This document shows, one piece after another, positions 5,657 through 13,423 of a stretch of 13,423 nucleotides of DNA (the stretch's first letter is position 1; every line of letters begins with the position of its first letter). The stretch is from the NCBI GenBank assembly GCA_009916335.1, contig SAAR01000063.1, forward strand, positions 1 to 13,423, read 5' to 3'. A program made the position numbers and the translations under genes. The notes beneath the pieces are model-generated. The model was not told the origin of the DNA, did not search any database, and saw only the letters and a list, made by a program, of their open reading frames with translations. The DNA comes from Erysipelotrichia bacterium (GTDB taxonomy: Bacteria; Bacillota_I; Bacilli_A; Erysipelotrichales; Erysipelotrichaceae).

Positions 5657-6426
5657 TATTGAGCTTCCTCCTTATCATGTATTGTCGTTAATATTTCACA
5701 GCCATCTTTTCTAATCACAACACTGTGTTCAAAATGAGCAGCAAGACTTTTATCTTTTGTTACAACTGTCCATTCATCTGCTAATACTTTGGTTTGTGGT
5801 TTACCTGCATGAACCATTGGTTCAATCGCTAAACACATTCCTTCCTTTAGCAACACACCTTTCCCTGCTTTTCCAAAGTTAGGTACGGTTGGATCTTCAT
5901 GCACTTGTGTACCAATCCCATGTCCTGCATAGTCTTGAGGAATGGAGAAACCATGTTTGTATACATAAGTTTCAATCGCATGTGAAATATCAGTTAATCG
6001 ATTCCCTGCTTTTGCCATTTTCAATCCTTCATATAAAGATTGCTCACTCACTTCCATGAGCTTTTGTGCTTCTTCGCTAATGTTTCCAACAGCGTATGTC
6101 CAAGCAGAATCGCCATGATACCCATGATAGCAAGCCCCAATATCGACAGAAACAATATCTCCATCTTTTAATATTGTGGTAGCACTTGGTATACCATGTA
6201 CTAATACATTATTGACAGAAATACAGCAAGCATTCGGAAAACCATATAATCCTTTAAATGATGGCGTTGCCCCATTCTCTACGATTGTTTTCTCACAAAT
6301 GCTATCCAACTCTAAAGTAGATAAACCAGGTTTGATTGCTGCCTTGGCTGCTTGATGTGCCAATGCAACAATTTCTCCTGCTCTTGCCATATACTTTATC
6401 TCTCTATCAGATTTGCAAGTAATCAT
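5656..6426 (-). CDS. map: Methionine aminopeptidase, type I
   Basis: Cytoplasmic metallo-aminopeptidase that removes the initiator Met from nascent proteins whose second residue is small. 256 residues, pita-bread fold. All metal ligands and catalytic residues are present: His77, Asp95, Asp106, His169, His176, Glu202 and Glu233, each exactly two positions below the E. coli numbering (79, 97, 108, 171, 178, 204, 235). There is no N-terminal zinc-finger extension. The ATG overlaps the adk stop by one base (TAATG) and the stop overlaps the infA start in the same way, so adk, map and infA form a tightly coupled set. Confidence 0.98.
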   Translation of the reverse strand: MITCKSDREIKYMARAGEIVALAHQAAKAAIKPGLSTLELDSICEKTIVENGATPSFKGLYGFPNACCISVNNVLVHGIPSATTILKDGDIVSVDIGACYHGYHGDSAWTYAVGNISEEAQKLMEVSEQSLYEGLKMAKAGNRLTDISHAIETYVYKHGFSIPQDYAGHGIGTQVHEDPTVPNFGKAGKGVLLKEGMCLAIEPMVHAGKPQTKVLADEWTVVTKDKSLAAHFEHSVVIRKDGCEILTTIHDKEEAQ

Positions 6427-7076
6427 TACTTGCTCTCCTCAATTGCTTTTAAAGTATCTTCCCATACCTTTTCCGCTTTTTGATCAGCGTTGATAACTAC
6501 TAATAATCCTTTTTCTTTATAGTAATCAAGTACAGGTTCTGTATTATTGGAATACTCCTCTAATCTTACGCTTAGACTTTCCATTGTATCATCTTTACGC
6601 TGATACAATTTTCCACCACACTGATCGCAAATTCCTTCTTTTTTGGAAGGTTTGTTACTTGTATGATAGATTTCACCACAATCACTGCATAATCTTCTAC
6701 CAGTGATTCTTTCAGCTAATTTTTCAAAAGGAATTTCCAAAGTAATTACTTTGTCGATTTCAAGATCGCTTCCTTTCACTAATTCATCAAATGCTTTTGC
6801 TTGCGCTAAGTTTCTAGGATACCCATCTAATAAATATCCTTTTGATGTATCCTGTTTTTCCAAGAAACTTTTGACCATTGGGTTTGTTACTTCATCTGGA
6901 ACAAGTAGTCCTTTATCCATATACGCTTTTGCGGATAATCCAAGTTCAGTTTGTTTGCCAATTTCACTACGGAATATATCTCCTGTAGAAATGTGTAACA
7001 GCGAGAACTTTTCAACTATTTTTGCAGACATCGTACCTTTACCAGCACCAGGTCCTCCCATAATTAAAATGTTCAT
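6426..7076 (-). CDS. adk: Adenylate kinase, long zinc-lid form
   Basis: Cytoplasmic enzyme catalysing ATP + AMP = 2 ADP. 216 residues: P-loop GGPGAGKGT (7-15), the AMP-site STGD (30-33), DGYPR (84-88), and a long LID starting at about 127 with Cys130, Cys133, Cys150 and Cys153. Four cysteines make a complete structural zinc site; as I recall, B. subtilis has Asp at the fourth position. The ribosome binding sequence GGGAGATAAG is formed by the last codons and stop of secY, and the gap is 5 nt, so translation is likely coupled to secY. Confidence 0.98.
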   Translation of the reverse strand: MNILIMGGPGAGKGTMSAKIVEKFSLLHISTGDIFRSEIGKQTELGLSAKAYMDKGLLVPDEVTNPMVKSFLEKQDTSKGYLLDGYPRNLAQAKAFDELVKGSDLEIDKVITLEIPFEKLAERITGRRLCSDCGEIYHTSNKPSKKEGICDQCGGKLYQRKDDTMESLSVRLEEYSNNTEPVLDYYKEKGLLVVINADQKAEKVWEDTLKAIEESK

Positions 7077-7081
7077 ATATC

Positions 7082-8392
7082 TTATCTCCCAAGACCCATA
7101 AATCCTTGGTAGGATTTTTGTGTGATCTTTCCTTTAATCTGTGCTGTTGTTTCCATCGCTACCCCAACAACAATGATTAATCCTGTACCACCCATACGAA
7201 TCGAATTAGGTAATTCAGGTATTAACAGTGGAGCAATATGCGGTAAGATGGCAATAATCGCAAGCGAAATTGCCCCTAGCACAGTAATTCTACTTAATAC
7301 TTTATTTACATATTCTTTTGTTTCTTTTCCAGGTCTAATTCCTGGGATATACGTTCCTGATTTTGATAAGTTTTCAGCAATCTTTTCTGGATCAACTGTC
7401 AACTTTGTATAAAAGAAAGTGAACAGAATAATCAGCACTACATAGATTGTTAAACTTACCCCTGATTGCATACTCATTAAATCAGATAGTGTATTTGTCC
7501 AACCACTTGCTTCTAGCCAGCCTTGATTAATACAAATCTGAATAATCTGTAATGGTGCCATCATAATTGCTGATGCAAAAATGACAGGAATCACACTTGC
7601 AGAATTAATTTTTAACGGTAAGTATGTCATATCTCTATTTTTAGTCTGCACAGTACTAGAAGTATATTGAATAGGAATCTTACGAACCGCTGTCTGTACA
7701 AAGACAACTAAGACAATGATTAATAAGTAAATTAATACAAAGCCTGAAAAAGTAAGGATTCCACTAAATAATGCACTTCCTGTTGCACCTGCTGTTAAAG
7801 ATTTGAACGCTTCCGTAAACTGATAAGGAATTTCAGCTACAATTCCTGCGAAAATGATCATAGAAACACCATTCCCAATTCCATGCATAGAAATTCGATC
7901 TGCAATCCACAATAGGAACATGGTTCCAGCAGTAAACACTGTTGTTACATACAGATACCCAGCAAAATTGTTATTTACTAATAGTTGTGTATCCCCTGAC
8001 TCTAAAGCCATCGTCATTGTATATGCTTGTACCACACATAAGATCAAAGATAAATAACGTGTGTATTTATCTAATTTCTTTTTCCCTGTTTGACCGCTTT
8101 TTGCTAGTTCACTTAAATGAGGAATTACATCCATTGATAACAACTGGATAATAATGGAAGCTGTAATATAAGGAGTAATCCCAAGAGCGAAGATAGACAT
8201 TTTATCCATTGCTCCACCACCCAATAAGTTCATCATACTGATTAAACCGTTTGCTTCTGATATTCCATCTGTATTAATATTAGGTGCTGGAATCTGTGCA
8301 CCTAAACGGAAAATAAACAGCATTGCCAGAGTAAAGAGAATACGATTACGCATCTCCTTATTCTTGAAAACGCTTGTTAGCGTGGCGAACAT
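7082..8392 (-). CDS. secY: Preprotein translocase subunit SecY
   Basis: Central channel of the Sec translocon in the plasma membrane. 436 residues with the ten membrane helices of the family. After helix 1 comes the plug region (LMNLLGGGAMDKMS, near 50-66 allowing for flanks). The ribosome/SecA-facing loops are recognisable: RKIPIQY (237-243) in the fourth cytoplasmic loop and GTYIPGIRPGKET (346-358) in the fifth. The start is one base after the rplO stop (TAACATG), and a weak GAGG sits in the end of rplO, so expression probably depends on coupling. Its place after rplO is standard for the spc operon. Confidence 0.98.
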   Translation of the reverse strand: MFATLTSVFKNKEMRNRILFTLAMLFIFRLGAQIPAPNINTDGISEANGLISMMNLLGGGAMDKMSIFALGITPYITASIIIQLLSMDVIPHLSELAKSGQTGKKKLDKYTRYLSLILCVVQAYTMTMALESGDTQLLVNNNFAGYLYVTTVFTAGTMFLLWIADRISMHGIGNGVSMIIFAGIVAEIPYQFTEAFKSLTAGATGSALFSGILTFSGFVLIYLLIIVLVVFVQTAVRKIPIQYTSSTVQTKNRDMTYLPLKINSASVIPVIFASAIMMAPLQIIQICINQGWLEASGWTNTLSDLMSMQSGVSLTIYVVLIILFTFFYTKLTVDPEKIAENLSKSGTYIPGIRPGKETKEYVNKVLSRITVLGAISLAIIAILPHIAPLLIPELPNSIRMGGTGLIIVVGVAMETTAQIKGKITQKSYQGFMGLGR

Positions 8393-8393
8393 G

Positions 8394-8834
8394 TTAGATA
8401 ACCTCTACTTTTCCGCCAGCTTTTTCGATTACAGCAACTGCTGATTTAGAGAATTTGTTAGCTTTTACAACTAATTTCTTTTCTAACTCACCTTGTCCTA
8501 AAATCTTAATTCCATCTAATTCTTTTCTTACTAATCCTGTTTCGATTAATAATTCTGGAGTTACTTCTACTCCGTTGTCAAATTTGTTTAATGATTCTAC
8601 ATTAACAATTGCATATTCTTTTCTAGTAAAGTTAGTGAATCCACGTTTTGGTAAACGTCTAGCAAGTGGTGTTTGCCCACCTTCAAAACCTAAACGAACT
8701 CCTCCACCTGAACGAGCGTTCTGTCCTTTGTGTCCTTTACCAGCCGTTTTTCCAGTTCCAGAAGCATGTCCACGTCCAATACGTTTTCTGCTTTTTCTAG
8801 CACCTTCAGTATATTTCATTTCATGTAATTTCAT
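8394..8834 (-). CDS. rplO: 50S ribosomal protein L15
   Basis: Large-subunit assembly protein. The 146-residue protein has the extended glycine/arginine-rich N-terminus typical of L15 ([19 protein letters not shown], about 22-40), then [18 protein letters not shown] (49-66) and a compact globular C-terminal domain ending [14 protein letters not shown] overlaps the rpsE stop codon and lies 8 nt before the ATG. The gene normally found just upstream, rpmD, is missing; only 12 nt separate rpsE from rplO. Confidence 0.98.
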   Translation of the reverse strand: MKLHEMKYTEGARKSRKRIGRGHASGTGKTAGKGHKGQNARSGGGVRLGFEGGQTPLARRLPKRGFTNFTRKEYAIVNVESLNKFDNGVEVTPELLIETGLVRKELDGIKILGQGELEKKLVVKANKFSKSAVAVIEKAGGKVEVI

Positions 8835-8846
8835 CTATATACCCTC

Positions 8847-9422
8847 CTAACCGCGGATTTCTTCCGGTTTTTTACCGCGAAGTTTGGCAATATCTTCAAC
8901 TGTTTTAAGCTCTTGTAAAGCCGTAATAGTTGCACGCACCATGTTGATTGGAGTACGAGAACCTAAACATTTAGATAACACATCTTTTACTCCAGCAACT
9001 TCTAGAACGTCACGAACAGCACCACCAGCGATAACTCCAGTACCTTCTGAAGCAGGTCTTAAGAAGACAGAACCAGCTCCATATTTTCCAGTGATTGCAT
9101 GAGGAATTGTATTTCCTACTGTTGGTACAGTAAATACATTTTTCTTAGCATCTTCGATTGCTTTTTTAATAGCATCTGGTACTTCGTTCGCTTTTCCAGT
9201 TCCAAATCCAACACGTCCTTTACCATCACCAATAACAACTAATGCAGCAAAACGGAAACGACGTCCACCTTTTACTACTTTAGTAACACGGTTAATAGTA
9301 ACTACACGTTCTTCGAATTCTTTTTCATTGCGGTCTCTTCTTGGTTTTCTATCATTTGGTCTTTTGTTACCCATAGGCTTTTTAGTAGCTACAGGTTTAT
9401 TTTCCATTGTTGTATTTTCCAT
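8847..9422 (-). CDS. rpsE: 30S ribosomal protein S5, extended N-terminus
   Basis: Small-subunit protein involved in decoding accuracy and mRNA unwinding. 191 residues against 166 in B. subtilis. The excess is an N-terminal extension of roughly 36 residues, rich in Lys, Arg, Asn and Pro, ahead of the conserved [21 protein letters not shown] block. The dsRBD-like fold follows, with [14 protein letters not shown], then [19 protein letters not shown]. The start at 9422 is supported by AGGAGG at 6-nt spacing. An alternative Met at residue 6 has no ribosome binding site of its own. It follows rplR by 12 nt. Confidence 0.98.
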   Translation of the reverse strand: MENTTMENKPVATKKPMGNKRPNDRKPRRDRNEKEFEERVVTINRVTKVVKGGRRFRFAALVVIGDGKGRVGFGTGKANEVPDAIKKAIEDAKKNVFTVPTVGNTIPHAITGKYGAGSVFLRPASEGTGVIAGGAVRDVLEVAGVKDVLSKCLGSRTPINMVRATITALQELKTVEDIAKLRGKKPEEIRG

Positions 9423-9434
9423 CGTGACCTCCTA

Positions 9435-9791
9435 TTAAAATTTCAGCCCTGCTTCACGAGCAGCTTCGGCTAACGCTTTTACACGTCCATGGTAAATGTA
9501 TCCACCACGGTCGAATTTAACTTCCGTAATTTTTGCTTTTGCTGCTAAGTTAGCAATTTCTGCACCAACTTTTGCAGCCGCTTCTACATTTCCACCATTT
9601 TCTAATTTCATTGAAACACTACTAGCCGCAACTAGTGTCTTTCCATTTACATCGTCAATGATCTGCGCATGAATGTGTGCGTTTGAACGGAATACGTTCA
9701 AGCGAGGACACTCAGGAGTTCCACTTATTTTAGTACGAACACGTGCATGACGACGTTTACGTTCATTATTTCTATCAGTTTTCTTAAGCAT
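9435..9791 (-). CDS. rplR: 50S ribosomal protein L18
   Basis: 5S rRNA-binding protein of the central protuberance. 118 residues: a basic N-terminus ([18 protein letters not shown]), [19 protein letters not shown] (about 29-47), and the C-terminal block [20 protein letters not shown] that ends the family. The length is normal. The gene lies 18 nt after rplF, and the order rplF-rplR-rpsE is the usual one. Confidence 0.98.
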   Translation of the reverse strand: MLKKTDRNNERKRRHARVRTKISGTPECPRLNVFRSNAHIHAQIIDDVNGKTLVAASSVSMKLENGGNVEAAAKVGAEIANLAAKAKITEVKFDRGGYIYHGRVKALAEAAREAGLKF

Positions 9792-9809
9792 ATTTTAACT
9801 CCTTCCCGC

Positions 9810-10355
9810 CTACTTCTTAGCAGCTGTTTTACCTTCCTTACGACGAACGTATTCACCTTTATAGCGAATACCTTTTCCTTTGTAAGGTTCAGGTTTTCTT
9901 ACAGCTCTAATGACTGCAGCACATTCACCGACTCTTTGTTTGTCGATTCCTGATACTTTAATTTCTGTAGCTGATGTACATTCACAAGTTAATCCATCTT
10001 CAATTTCGATTTCAACTGGGTGAGAGTAACCAACTGTTAAGACTAATTTTTTACCCTGCATAGCAGCACGGAAACCAATCCCAACTAATTCAAGTTCTTT
10101 TGTGAAACCAGTGTGTACCCCTTCAATCATGTTTGCGATTAAAGCACGAGTAGTTCCATGTAATTGTTTTGTATGTTTCTGTTCATTTTGGCGTACTACT
10201 GTAATAGTATCACCTTCCACTTTAATATCCATAAGTGGAGAGAACTGACGAGCTAAAGTTCCTTTAGGACCTTTAACAGTCACCTCATTCTTGTCAGTGC
10301 AAGTAAATTCTACACCAGCAGGAATGGTAATCAGTTTATTCCCGATACGTGACAT
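9810..10355 (-). CDS. rplF: 50S ribosomal protein L6
   Basis: Large-subunit protein near the factor-binding site and sarcin-ricin loop. 181 residues in two related domains; starts [16 protein letters not shown] and carries the second-domain signature [15 protein letters not shown] (about 153-167) followed by a basic tail. An AGGT-type ribosome binding site with a purine-rich flank precedes the ATG. It follows rpsH by 24 nt. Confidence 0.98.
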   Translation of the reverse strand: MSRIGNKLITIPAGVEFTCTDKNEVTVKGPKGTLARQFSPLMDIKVEGDTITVVRQNEQKHTKQLHGTTRALIANMIEGVHTGFTKELELVGIGFRAAMQGKKLVLTVGYSHPVEIEIEDGLTCECTSATEIKVSGIDKQRVGECAAVIRAVRKPEPYKGKGIRYKGEYVRRKEGKTAAKK

Positions 10356-10379
10356 TTCTTTACCTCCGTATGTCTTTTC

Positions 10380-10775
10380 TTACCAAACGTAAGCGACTAC
10401 TTCGCCACCAACGTTTTTACTTCTAGCATCTTTATCAGTCATTAGACCATGTGAAGTAGAGATAATTGCAATTCCAAGTCCGTTTAATACTCTAGGCAAT
10501 TTTTCTGCTTTTGCGTATACACGTAATCCTGGAGTTGAAATTCTCTTTAATCCACTAATTACTTTTTCGTTATTTGGACCGTATTTCAATGTTACAGTAA
10601 TCGTTTTTTTCACATCACCTGCAACACTAAAATCAGTAATAAATCCTTCTTCTTTTAAAATTCTAGCAATTTCTGCTTTTTCTTTACTTGCAGGCATTTC
10701 TACTGTTTCGTGACGTGCTTGAATAGCGTTACGAACTCTAGTAAGCATATCTGCAATTGGATCTGTCATCATCAT
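10380..10775 (-). CDS. rpsH: 30S ribosomal protein S8
   Basis: Primary 16S rRNA-binding protein of the central domain, and the spc operon repressor in E. coli; no such site was identified here. 131 residues with [14 protein letters not shown] near the start and the C-terminal signature [27 protein letters not shown]. There are three ATGs in a row. The first (10775) is 9 nt from GGAGG and matches the MVMTDP start of B. subtilis S8, so I use it. It follows rpsN by 17 nt. Confidence 0.98.
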   Translation of the reverse strand: MMMTDPIADMLTRVRNAIQARHETVEMPASKEKAEIARILKEEGFITDFSVAGDVKKTITVTLKYGPNNEKVISGLKRISTPGLRVYAKAEKLPRVLNGLGIAIISTSHGLMTDKDARSKNVGGEVVAYVW

Positions 10776-10792
10776 TTTGACTTTCCTCCTTC

Positions 10793-10978
10793 TTACCAGC
10801 TTGCCTTTTTTACTCCAGGAATCTGCCCTTTATAAGCTAATTCTCTAAAGCAAACACGGCATAGTTTGTATTTACGTAATACTGAGTGAGGACGTCCACA
10901 ACGTTCACAACGTGTATATTCACGAGTTGAATATTTCTGAGGGCGTTTTGATTTAATAATCATTGCTTTCTTTGCCAT
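10793..10978 (-). CDS. rpsN: 30S ribosomal protein S14 type Z (zinc-binding)
   Basis: Short S14 of 61 residues, in the head of the small subunit. Cys24-X2-Cys27 and Cys40-X2-Cys43 form the zinc site that defines the type Z form; the longer zinc-free paralogue is not in this window. It ends with IPGVKKASW as in other Bacillota. The AAAAAAGGAGGACAC upstream is also the coding sequence for the final residues of rplE, and the ATG lies 3 nt after the rplE stop, so the two genes are probably coupled. Confidence 0.98.
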   Translation of the reverse strand: MAKKAMIIKSKRPQKYSTREYTRCERCGRPHSVLRKYKLCRVCFRELAYKGQIPGVKKASW

Positions 10979-10981
10979 TGA

Positions 10982-11530
10982 CTAGTGTCCTCCTTTTTTG
11001 AAAGGCATTCCCATTTCTTCAAGTAATGCTTTCGCTTCTTCATTTGTTTTAGCAGTAGTGACAATTACAATGTCCATACCACGAAGTTTGTTAACTTTAT
11101 CGTAGTTAATTTCAGGGAAGATAATTTGTTCTTTAATCCCTAAAGTATAGTTTCCACGACCATCGAATGATGTTGTACTTACCCCACGGAAATCTCTTAC
11201 ACGAGGAAGTGTAATGGATACTAATTTATCTAAGAAGTCATACATCTTTTCACCTCTTAGTGTAACTTTACAACCAATTGGCATACCTTCTCTTAATTTA
11301 AAGTTGGCGATTGACTTTTTAGCTCTTGTGATTACTTGCTTTTGCCCTGTAATCTGTGTTAATTCAGCAACTGCTTCATCTAACACTTTAGGATTAGCAA
11401 CTGCTTCTCCAAGACCAATGTTAAGAACAATTTTTTCTACTTTAGGCACTTCCATAACAGAAGAGTAGTTGAATTTCTTAATTAAATTTGGTCCAATTTC
11501 TTTTACATATTTTTCATTTAGGCGGTTCAT
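10982..11530 (-). CDS. rplE: 50S ribosomal protein L5
   Basis: 5S rRNA-binding protein at the central protuberance, contacting the P-site tRNA. 182 residues with the family blocks [16 protein letters not shown] (about 28-43), [27 protein letters not shown] and [21 protein letters not shown], then FPEINYDKV and the C-terminal [14 protein letters not shown]. Its last codons (KKGGH) double as the ribosome binding site of rpsN. It follows rplX by 12 nt. Confidence 0.98.
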   Translation of the reverse strand: MNRLNEKYVKEIGPNLIKKFNYSSVMEVPKVEKIVLNIGLGEAVANPKVLDEAVAELTQITGQKQVITRAKKSIANFKLREGMPIGCKVTLRGEKMYDFLDKLVSITLPRVRDFRGVSTTSFDGRGNYTLGIKEQIIFPEINYDKVNKLRGMDIVIVTTAKTNEEAKALLEEMGMPFKKGGH

Positions 11531-11542
11531 CTATTTACCTCC

Positions 11543-11851
11543 TTATTTAACAGTAGCGCCAGTCTTTGCATAGACGCGTACTTTCTTTCCGTTTTCTTCT
11601 TTAAATGCAATTCTGCTAGCCTTTTTAGCTTTTGCATCGTAAGCCATTACGTTTGACACGTGAATTGGAGCTTCGAATTCAATCATTCCTCCATCAGGGT
11701 TTTGCTGTGTTGGTTTTAAATGTTTTTTCTTCATATTAACACCTTCTACAACAACCATATCTTTTGAAGGGATTGCTTTGATTACTTCAGCTACAGTACC
11801 TTTGTCAGCACCTGTAATAACTTGAACTTTATCACCTTTTTTGATTTTCAC
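11543..11851 (-). CDS. rplX: 50S ribosomal protein L24
   Basis: Assembly initiator protein of the large subunit. 102 residues with the KOW motif at the N-terminus (KKGDKVQVITGADKGTVAEV, 4-23), the central KKKHLKPTQQNPDGGMIEFEAPI (in part) and the AKKASRI stretch. The length is normal. It follows rplN by 12 nt with a good ribosome binding site (AAGGAGG). Confidence 0.98.
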   Translation of the reverse strand: MKIKKGDKVQVITGADKGTVAEVIKAIPSKDMVVVEGVNMKKKHLKPTQQNPDGGMIEFEAPIHVSNVMAYDAKAKKASRIAFKEENGKKVRVYAKTGATVK

Positions 11852-11863
11852 AAAGATACCTCC

Positions 11864-12232
11864 TTATAATACTTCTGGTGCTAAAGACACAATTTTCATA
11901 AAGTCTTTATCACGAAGTTCTCTAGCCACTGGTCCAAAAATACGTGTACCACGTGGTGTATTATCATCTTTAATAATTACTACTGCGTTGTCGTCAAATT
12001 TAATGTAAGTACCATTTTCTCTTCTCACACCGTATTTTGTACGAACGATGACTGCTTTTACAACATCACCTTTCTTCACTGTTCCACCTGGTGTAGCCTG
12101 TTTAACAGCACATACCACGATATCACCGATGTTTGAAGTTCTACGTCTACTTCCACCAAGTCCACGGATTACTAATACTTCTTTAGCTCCTGTATTGTCG
12201 GCTACGCGTAATCTAGTTTCATTTTGAATCAT
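11864..12232 (-). CDS. rplN: 50S ribosomal protein L14
   Basis: Large-subunit protein at the subunit interface, forming a bridge to 16S rRNA. 122 residues, beginning [18 protein letters not shown], with [20 protein letters not shown] and [20 protein letters not shown], and ending IVSLAPEVL. The length is identical to that in B. subtilis. GAGGAGGG precedes the ATG. It opens the classical spc block and follows rpsQ by 19 nt; I see no promoter-like pair in so short a gap. Confidence 0.98.
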   Translation of the reverse strand: MIQNETRLRVADNTGAKEVLVIRGLGGSRRRTSNIGDIVVCAVKQATPGGTVKKGDVVKAVIVRTKYGVRRENGTYIKFDDNAVVIIKDDNTPRGTRIFGPVARELRDKDFMKIVSLAPEVL

Positions 12233-12251
12233 ATATATTACCCTCCTCGAC

Positions 12252-12512
12252 CTATAGAACTACGGCTTTTTCAACGATTTCAACTAAACGGAATCTTTTA
12301 GTAGCACTTAATGGACGTGTTTCCATAATAACTACCTTATCCCCAACTTTAGCTTCATTCATTTCATCATGAGCCTTAAATTTCTTTGAATATTTAACAC
12401 GTTTCCCATATAAAGGATGTGTTTTCTTAGTTTCAACAATAACAGTGATTGTTTTGTCCATTTTATCTGAAACAACTGTTCCACGATAAACTTTACGGTT
12501 AGATCTTTCCAT
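12252..12512 (-). CDS. rpsQ: 30S ribosomal protein S17
   Basis: Primary 16S rRNA-binding protein of the 5' domain, OB fold. 86 residues: [19 protein letters not shown] (6-24), [19 protein letters not shown] and the end block [21 protein letters not shown]. The length is normal. It follows rpmC by 16 nt with an AGGAGG site. Confidence 0.98.
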   Translation of the reverse strand: MERSNRKVYRGTVVSDKMDKTITVIVETKKTHPLYGKRVKYSKKFKAHDEMNEAKVGDKVVIMETRPLSATKRFRLVEIVEKAVVL

Positions 12513-12528
12513 TGTTTACTTGATCCTC

Positions 12529-12729
12529 CTATTCCTGACTCGCTGCTTCACGTTCTGTGATCACAGTTTTAATTCGTGCAATTGTTTTCTTCACATCTTT
12601 CATACGAGCTGTGTTTTCTAATTGCCCTGTAGCTTGTTGAAAGCGAAGGTTGAAAAGTTCTTCCTTTAAGCTATCGATATCTTTTAGTAATTCTTCATTA
12701 CTTCTTTCTCTAATTTCTTTTGCTAACAT
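12529..12729 (-). CDS. rpmC: 50S ribosomal protein L29
   Basis: Small helical protein next to the polypeptide exit tunnel, part of the platform used by trigger factor and signal recognition particle. 66 residues, two long helices, with [20 protein letters not shown] (21-40) and RIKTVITER near the C-terminus. It begins 3 nt after the rplP stop, and its ribosome binding site (AAAGGAG) lies in the last rplP codons (KKGEK). Confidence 0.98.
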   Translation of the reverse strand: MLAKEIRERSNEELLKDIDSLKEELFNLRFQQATGQLENTARMKDVKKTIARIKTVITEREAASQE

Positions 12730-12732
12730 GGA

Positions 12733-13146
12733 TTACTTTTCTCCTTTCTTCACGAATTTACATTTTACTGGAAGTTTGTGAGAAGCTAAACGGAATGCTT
12801 CACGTGCTACTTCTTCTGGAACTCCAGCGATTTCAAACATAATACGTCCTGGTTGTACAACTGCTACCCAGCTATCTGGAGCACCTTTCCCAGAACCCAT
12901 ACGTACTTCTAATGGTTTTTTCGTTCTTGCCATGTGAGGAAAGATTTTAATCCAAACCTTACCACCACGTTTCATGTAACGTGTCATCGCAATACGAGCA
13001 GCTTCAATTTGACGATTACTTACATAATTACCAGTATCAGCCATTAAACCATATTCACCAAACGCAATTTCACGTCCAGCTTTTGCACGACCTTCGTAAG
13101 ATAAACGGTGAGGTCTTCTATATTTTGTTCTCTTAGGCATTAACAT
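12733..13146 (-). CDS. rplP: 50S ribosomal protein L16
   Basis: Large-subunit protein at the A-site/elbow region, needed late in assembly. 137 residues: [19 protein letters not shown] near the start, [20 protein letters not shown], and the end block [20 protein letters not shown]. The N-terminal MLMPKR resembles MLLPKR of B. subtilis. AAGGAGG (8-nt spacing) lies inside the final codons of rpsC, only 2 nt from its stop. Confidence 0.98.
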   Translation of the reverse strand: MLMPKRTKYRRPHRLSYEGRAKAGREIAFGEYGLMADTGNYVSNRQIEAARIAMTRYMKRGGKVWIKIFPHMARTKKPLEVRMGSGKGAPDSWVAVVQPGRIMFEIAGVPEEVAREAFRLASHKLPVKCKFVKKGEK

Positions 13147-13148
13147 AA

Positions 13149-13423
13149 TTAATTACCTCCTTCAACATTCGCAGCTACTGGTGTAGCTTCTTCTTTCTTA
13201 GGAGCAGACTGCTGAGGGCGACGGTTAGGACGATCTCCTCTTCTGTTGTTTCTTCTTCTATCGTTCATGTTGTTTTTTGGTGCTTCTGGTTCTTTTACCA
13301 TTTCTCCTGGTAAAACTTCCCCACGACAAATCCAAACTTTAACACCTAAACGACCGTAAGTTGTTGCTGCTTCTTCCCAAGCATAGTCAATATCAGCACG
13401 TAATGTATGTAAAGGTACATTAC
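13149..13423 (-). CDS. rpsC: 30S ribosomal protein S3 (C-terminal part, cut by window edge)
   Basis: Only the last 90 codons are inside the window; the 5' part lies beyond the right edge. The visible part starts [18 protein letters not shown] and continues [19 protein letters not shown], the conserved end of the S3 C-terminal domain, part of the mRNA entry tunnel. After it comes a tail of about 50 residues: an Arg/Asn/Pro-rich stretch ([17 protein letters not shown]), then [16 protein letters not shown]. The tail is longer than in B. subtilis S3. Its final codons GGA GGT AAT are also the rplP ribosome binding site. Confidence 0.97.
   Translation of the reverse strand, partial: NVPLHTLRADIDYAWEEAATTYGRLGVKVWICRGEVLPGEMVKEPEAPKNNMNDRRRNNRRGDRPNRRPQQSAPKKEEATPVAANVEGGN

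Noticed and set aside
4561..9102. Several plus-strand open frames opposite rpsK, rpsM, adk, secY, rplO and rpsE
   Set aside because: Antisense shadows of conserved genes, with no ribosome binding sites or family signals.

Overview
The window is the chromosomal end of a low-GC Gram-positive (Bacillota) ribosomal protein supercluster, read entirely from the minus strand, so transcription runs from high to low coordinates. Three points fit Bacillota: rpsD is absent between rpsK and rpoA, adk, map and infA sit between secY and rpmJ, and strong AGGAGG ribosome binding sites precede most genes. There is no rpmD (L30) between rpsE and rplO. That loss, together with the AT-rich spacers and a charged low-complexity tail on S3, makes me favour Erysipelotrichia or a relative over Bacilli. 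This placement is inference.

Layout from right to left. The right edge cuts rpsC. It is followed by the end of the S10 operon and the whole spc operon: rplP, rpmC, rpsQ, rplN, rplX, rplE, rpsN, rpsH, rplF, rplR, rpsE, rplO and secY. Next come adk, map, infA, rpmJ, rpsM, rpsK, rpoA and rplQ. Spacers are 1 to about 25 nt, and adk/map and map/infA overlap by one base. Several ribosome binding sites lie inside the last codons of the gene before. The run ends at a strong intrinsic terminator (3114-3139). These genes supply 30S and 50S subunit proteins, initiation factor 1, the RNA polymerase alpha subunit, the SecY translocon core, adenylate kinase and methionine aminopeptidase.

Left of the terminator is about 1.1 kb (2024-3113) of very AT-rich DNA with no confident gene. 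It holds two imperfect direct copies (about 240-250 bp) of one element. Both copies carry promoter-like hexamers with 17-bp spacing at the same aligned place, although the sequence there has diverged, and both end in a strong ribosome binding site motif. Between the copies is a doubtful 62-residue two-helix membrane ORF.

The left end carries three genes, also on the minus strand: a small DUF3784-type membrane protein with its own terminator, a predicted metal-exporter membrane protein of the ArsP_2 / putative manganese transporter type with an acidic, cysteine-bearing loop, and an SRAP-family (YedK/HMCES-like) DNA-protein crosslink protein followed by a terminator. The operon itself is ordinary. 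The duplicated leader elements are the part least explained by known features.
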